Part shown: positions 6,201 through 7,234 of the stretch, piece by piece
Layout of the letters: every line of letters starts with the position of its first letter
How positions within the stretch are numbered: the stretch's first letter is position 1
DNA from: JBBRHH01 sp038222915
Lineage (GTDB): Bacteria; Planctomycetota; Phycisphaerae; Tepidisphaerales; Tepidisphaeraceae
Length of the DNA: 7,234 nucleotides
Direction of reading: 5' to 3'
Assembly: GCA_038222915.1 (NCBI GenBank)
Contig: JBBRHH010000312.1
Location: 1 to 7,234, forward strand
Translations under genes and position numbers: made by a program
The notes under the pieces: generated by a model
Seen by the model: the letters and a program-made list of their open reading frames with translations, nothing else
Told to the model about the DNA's origin: nothing
The model's database searches: none

Positions 6201-6488
6201 CTCGCGATCTCTCTTGAACTCACCAAGTAGCTTTTCACTGGCTTTGGCAGAGTGCTTTGCCAAGCTGGAAATATCGGCGAGTCCGGTCAATTTAGCCGCT
6301 GCTAGGCCGAGATCAGAAGCTGCACCCACTCGTAGGAATTGGAGCAGGGCTGGCATGATCGTTCCGATTCTCAGCGCTATCGGATCAACACCTAAGGTTT
6401 CAAAGCCAGATCTCGTTTCGGAGATTTTCCCCCTTGCGGTGCGTAGCTGACTGCGCCGAACTGGTGGTAGCATTCCCGTCTTGATCAA
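3210..6488 (-). CDS. Rad50/SMC-like ABC ATPase, large C-terminal part, with tandem S24/LexA-like domains
   Basis: This 1092-residue frame holds most of a giant ATPase. Residue numbers count from the TTG at 6488. In order: coiled coil (about 75-160); a CAIC zinc-hook-like motif (Cys264/Cys267); further coiled coil (about 195-235 and 440-510); an atypical ABC signature region (ISNASALRASLMG, 565-577); Walker B LLIFDDPQELLD (595-606); and an H-loop position reading VATYD with Tyr632 instead of His. Then comes a helical linker (about 660-815). The C-terminus looks like two S24 folds: one degenerate (Asn880 and Arg917 at the Ser and Lys positions, 37 apart), one with Ser995 and Lys1037 (42 apart). 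Walker A lies in another frame upstream, so alone this piece should not bind ATP normally. No ribosome site supports the TTG; ATG at 6471-6473 is the alternative. It is probably the 3' part of one frameshifted gene. Confidence 0.85.
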   Translation of the reverse strand: MIKTGMLPPVRRSQLRTARGKISETRSGFETLGVDPIALRIGTIMPALLQFLRVGAASDLGLAAAKLTGLADISSLAKHSAKASEKLLGEFKRDREQEIEEADKRFLEARGDLQKQIDEYPVMAPSDPLPSPSADQNLEQKLVQLEEHFNALKADGLAAAQTILGHRFNPAEKEARNDLEASIGPAQGQLKSMAQLSSVRRARDLADVSEADWKIVDELIVQIRAEAAALAELSETPDLASRKQLYARVASWMGEFEGHDPSSCAICSRSLDGVLDPITQRPVSEHLVEVSEADQQLLSLTHQNWADGWVGRLAANCPTKLQSELSRDLPNQPLELIRSALVDDLFETEAFSVTLAPLKTGLSQACDLHLANLPAFTEPAVETLPTALDAVTKPLQLSLKRLARANAFAKWRVVYINDVAQATKLILQNPRSDAGPITDLTPISRKLEALASIVKGVAPLNAALEYCVRMASQLKVRRAKEERIKLYERAAVALESVIELGSLAETQVETLRKLLHTRALYWRDRCYHNSFPMAGHGVRDTAMDVKGVLEIRIGFENATAPAQHISNASALRASLMGFFLAFWEYVIAERGGISLLIFDDPQELLDHDNKERLARLLPELTQLGGQLIVATYDKYFARAAAAAGREHATIEHRSVHPVNPSRSRLETAQAVEELDYKRNAYEQDKDNSARAQDYANEVRIFLEARLADLFDDPAYPAYAAPSKAPTFADHLGRLRGLVNDPPNALFKGVAVKDFCECKMLVSGSECMKVLNTAHHNRGSLSAGDVYAVANDLNTVRKMAEKMHIEFRHWRWHEPLQKAEAPSNIIPFKSVVAPSFKVLIYPDLAAFTSDSSQESTQDQASEILDAKWFADKSLFLVRKNNFGFAVPDGCIAIAESNSYDGRDHNLVIARQRSHLLARRLFRPPHSDELALAAEAPDPRESTPTLFFNVGDIVQHRVVGMMTEQPAPPPGRGEATELPGAESLLHIKAAYRVREDSAIPLALPNQVVLGGDPVLKAQLAGLEGTLIALGLDNGSSIFKRIGKRVPDTGGRLWQFESVGGLGNSMIVSLVEPDEKSDAPRFLSARRIVGVLYTV
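3213..3542 (-). other. Second S24/LexA-like domain with a Ser-Lys dyad
   Basis: These are about residues 983-1092 of the ATPase frame. EDSAIPLALPNQVVL (Ser995 codon 3504-3506) lines up with the 'GDSMEP.ipDGD.vlV' of S24 peptidases. SSIFKRIG (Lys1037 codon 3378-3380) lines up with the 'tVKRL' lysine. The closing RIVGVLYTV resembles the final strand. The Ser-Lys spacing of 42 falls within that of known members (37 in LexA and UmuD, 43 in lambda CI). No Ala-Gly or Cys-Gly cleavage pair is seen in the preceding 40 residues. Confidence 0.5.
3603..3905 (-). other. First S24/LexA-like domain, dyad lost
   Basis: These are about residues 862-962. The order NNFGFAVPDGCIAIAE, NLVIARQRSHLLARRLFR, then FNVGDIVQHRVVGMM follows the S24 pattern of nucleophile loop, 'VVAR...vKRL' and final strand. 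The Ser and Lys positions read Asn880 and Arg917, spaced 37 as in LexA. It is likely structural or binding rather than catalytic. Confidence 0.5.
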
Positions 6489-7098
6489 CGAAAGACAGTT
6501 CCACCCAACTGTCCGCCGGCACCGGTTTATTCACTGGCGGGATGTAGAAGGCAGGATCGGGAAGAGGCGTAAGAGGTGTCAGTGCATGGCTCGTGATTTC
6601 GTCATTGAGGCCGATCGAGGAGCGAACAAATAGCCCGTTAAAATCCTGCTGACCGGTTTCAGGCTGGCGCTGTGGTCTAAGTAGCTCTCCTGTGAGACAC
6701 CAGATGATTGTGTTGAGAAGGGAGGTCTTGCCCGCTCCGTTCCAACCTTCGAATAAGGTGATCGATTCATGGGGTTCGAATACAAAGTCCGGCGGTGGTG
6801 TCTCCACGGTGCCGTAGGCGTGCACGCCGGCGAACCGATGCGCCGTGACTTTCGCTAGACGGAGCCGCCGGCCCCTCTTTGGAGTAACTATTTCGGGGAT
6901 CGGCAAAATAGGCGGCACAGTAGGCATTGCCGAAACCATGGCTTCCACGTCGACCGCCATCACATTGCCGGCCCATTTGCCGCGGCTAAGACGGTACCAA
7001 TTGAGAATCGATCGGCTATCGATGTTTTCAAAACGAAATTCGGCGTTGTTTTCGCCAACCGAAATGCTGGCACCACCGATCAATTCAGCGAATAAGCT
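6400..7098 (-). pseudogene. N-terminal fragment of the same ABC ATPase (Walker A), cut by IS3 and by a frameshift
   Basis: The frame is open from the IS end at 7098 to a stop at 6400 and carries FEGWNGAGKTSLLN, a Walker A P-loop (6721-6747), preceded by LRLAKVTAHRFAGVHAYG, the usual first strand and 'F.G' turn of SMC/Rad50 ATPases. About 70 residues of unrecognised sequence lie before that. The 5' end is missing: the frame runs straight into the terminal repeat and orfB stop of the IS3 element. The only candidate start (TTG 7081-7083) has no ribosome site. After VELSFVDQDGN the sequence becomes low-quality (ATTSSAQSATH), while the alternative frame continues LPPVRRSQLRTARGK. The switch thus marks a one-base indel near 6470. 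Walker A here pairs with Walker B in the downstream frame. Confidence 0.85.
6465..6478 (-). other. Frameshift site splitting the ABC ATPase
   Basis: On the minus strand, GACGGGAATGCTACCACC reads DGNATT in the upstream frame and TGMLPP in the downstream one. A protein reading DGN-x-LPPVRR would need one extra base (or two fewer) here. There is no slippery A- or T-run or obvious frameshift stimulator, so a mutation or sequencing error is more likely than programmed frameshifting. Confidence 0.7.
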
Positions 7099-7127
7099 TG
7101 AGCTGCACCCGGTTCTGTTGACACCGG
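7099..7127 (-). repeat. Terminal inverted repeat of the right IS3 element
   Basis: The plus strand begins TGAGCTGCACCC and ends GACACCGG, just after the orfB stop. It matches the left repeat (112-140) at 19 of 29 positions. It marks where the element entered the ATPase gene. Confidence 0.75.
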
Positions 7128-7128
7128 C

Positions 7129-7234
7129 TTAAGCTAATCCGGCTTTCCGTTCGAACTCGATAGGGCTCAGATATCCGATCGTCGAGTGCCTTCGCTTCGG
7201 ATTGTAGAAGCGCTCGATGTAGTCGAACACGTCG
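7129..7234 (-). CDS. IS3-family transposase OrfB, C-terminal fragment (runs off the right edge)
   Basis: The last 34 codons read DVFDYIERFYNPKRRHST and then IGYLSPIEFERKAGLA, ending in TAA at 7129-7131. The 'YIE.FYN..R.HS..GY.SP.eFE' ending is the hallmark of the IS3 integrase-core (rve, DDE) transposase, which cuts and joins the element's ends. The catalytic residues lie outside the window. The stop codon sits next to the terminal repeat, as is usual for this family. It has the same orientation as the orfA fragment at the left edge; the two may be separate copies of one element type. Confidence 0.9.
   Translation of the reverse strand, partial: DVFDYIERFYNPKRRHSTIGYLSPIEFERKAGLA

Overview
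The window looks like an accessory island from an alphaproteobacterium, most likely of the Bradyrhizobium/Rhodopseudomonas group. That placement is inferred from three things: a long imperfect palindrome of a type common between genes in those genomes, GC-rich DUF2235 and DUF2281-like genes, and a perfect TTAA-N7-TTAA (CtrA-type) motif. No rRNA, tRNA or CRISPR array is visible.

Layout. Each edge holds the end of an IS3-family element lying on the minus strand. On the left are the first 27 codons of orfA with its terminal repeat. On the right are the last 34 codons of orfB with the opposite terminal repeat. The DNA between (about 141-7098) is therefore bracketed by IS3 ends in direct orientation. 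Next to the left IS is a palindromic intergenic repeat (141-294). It is followed by an intact DUF2235 alpha/beta-hydrolase gene (303-1592, minus) with its own promoter and ribosome binding site. A small DUF2281-like antitoxin-type gene (1714-1908, plus) has no intact toxin beside it. Opposing it is a two-gene minus-strand unit: an R-S-E class mono-ADP-ribosyltransferase (2131-2748) directly abutting a 62-residue acidic protein (1942-2130) that has a perfect AGGAGG site. Upstream of that unit lies a second, truncated copy of the DUF2235 promoter and first 73 codons (2809-3075), followed by the CtrA-like site, so the ART unit may be transcribed from a duplicated promoter.

The right half (3210-7098, minus) is one very large gene, visibly more AT-rich than the DUF2235 region. 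It encodes an SMC/Rad50-like ABC ATPase with Walker A, coiled coils around a CxxC zinc-hook-like motif, and Walker B. Its C-terminus appears to carry two tandem S24/LexA-like folds. The first has lost the Ser-Lys dyad (Asn/Arg); the second appears to keep it (Ser/Lys). The gene is broken twice: the IS3 element removed its 5' end, and a frameshift near 6470 separates Walker A from the rest.

Taken together, this is a mobile or decaying island of conflict-type genes: an esterase-like hydrolase, an ADP-ribosyltransferase with a small partner, an orphan antitoxin, and an ATPase-peptidase fusion. The most unusual item is the proposed fusion of a Rad50-like ATPase to LexA-type self-cleaving peptidase folds. 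That assignment rests on motif reading only and has not been tested by profile search.
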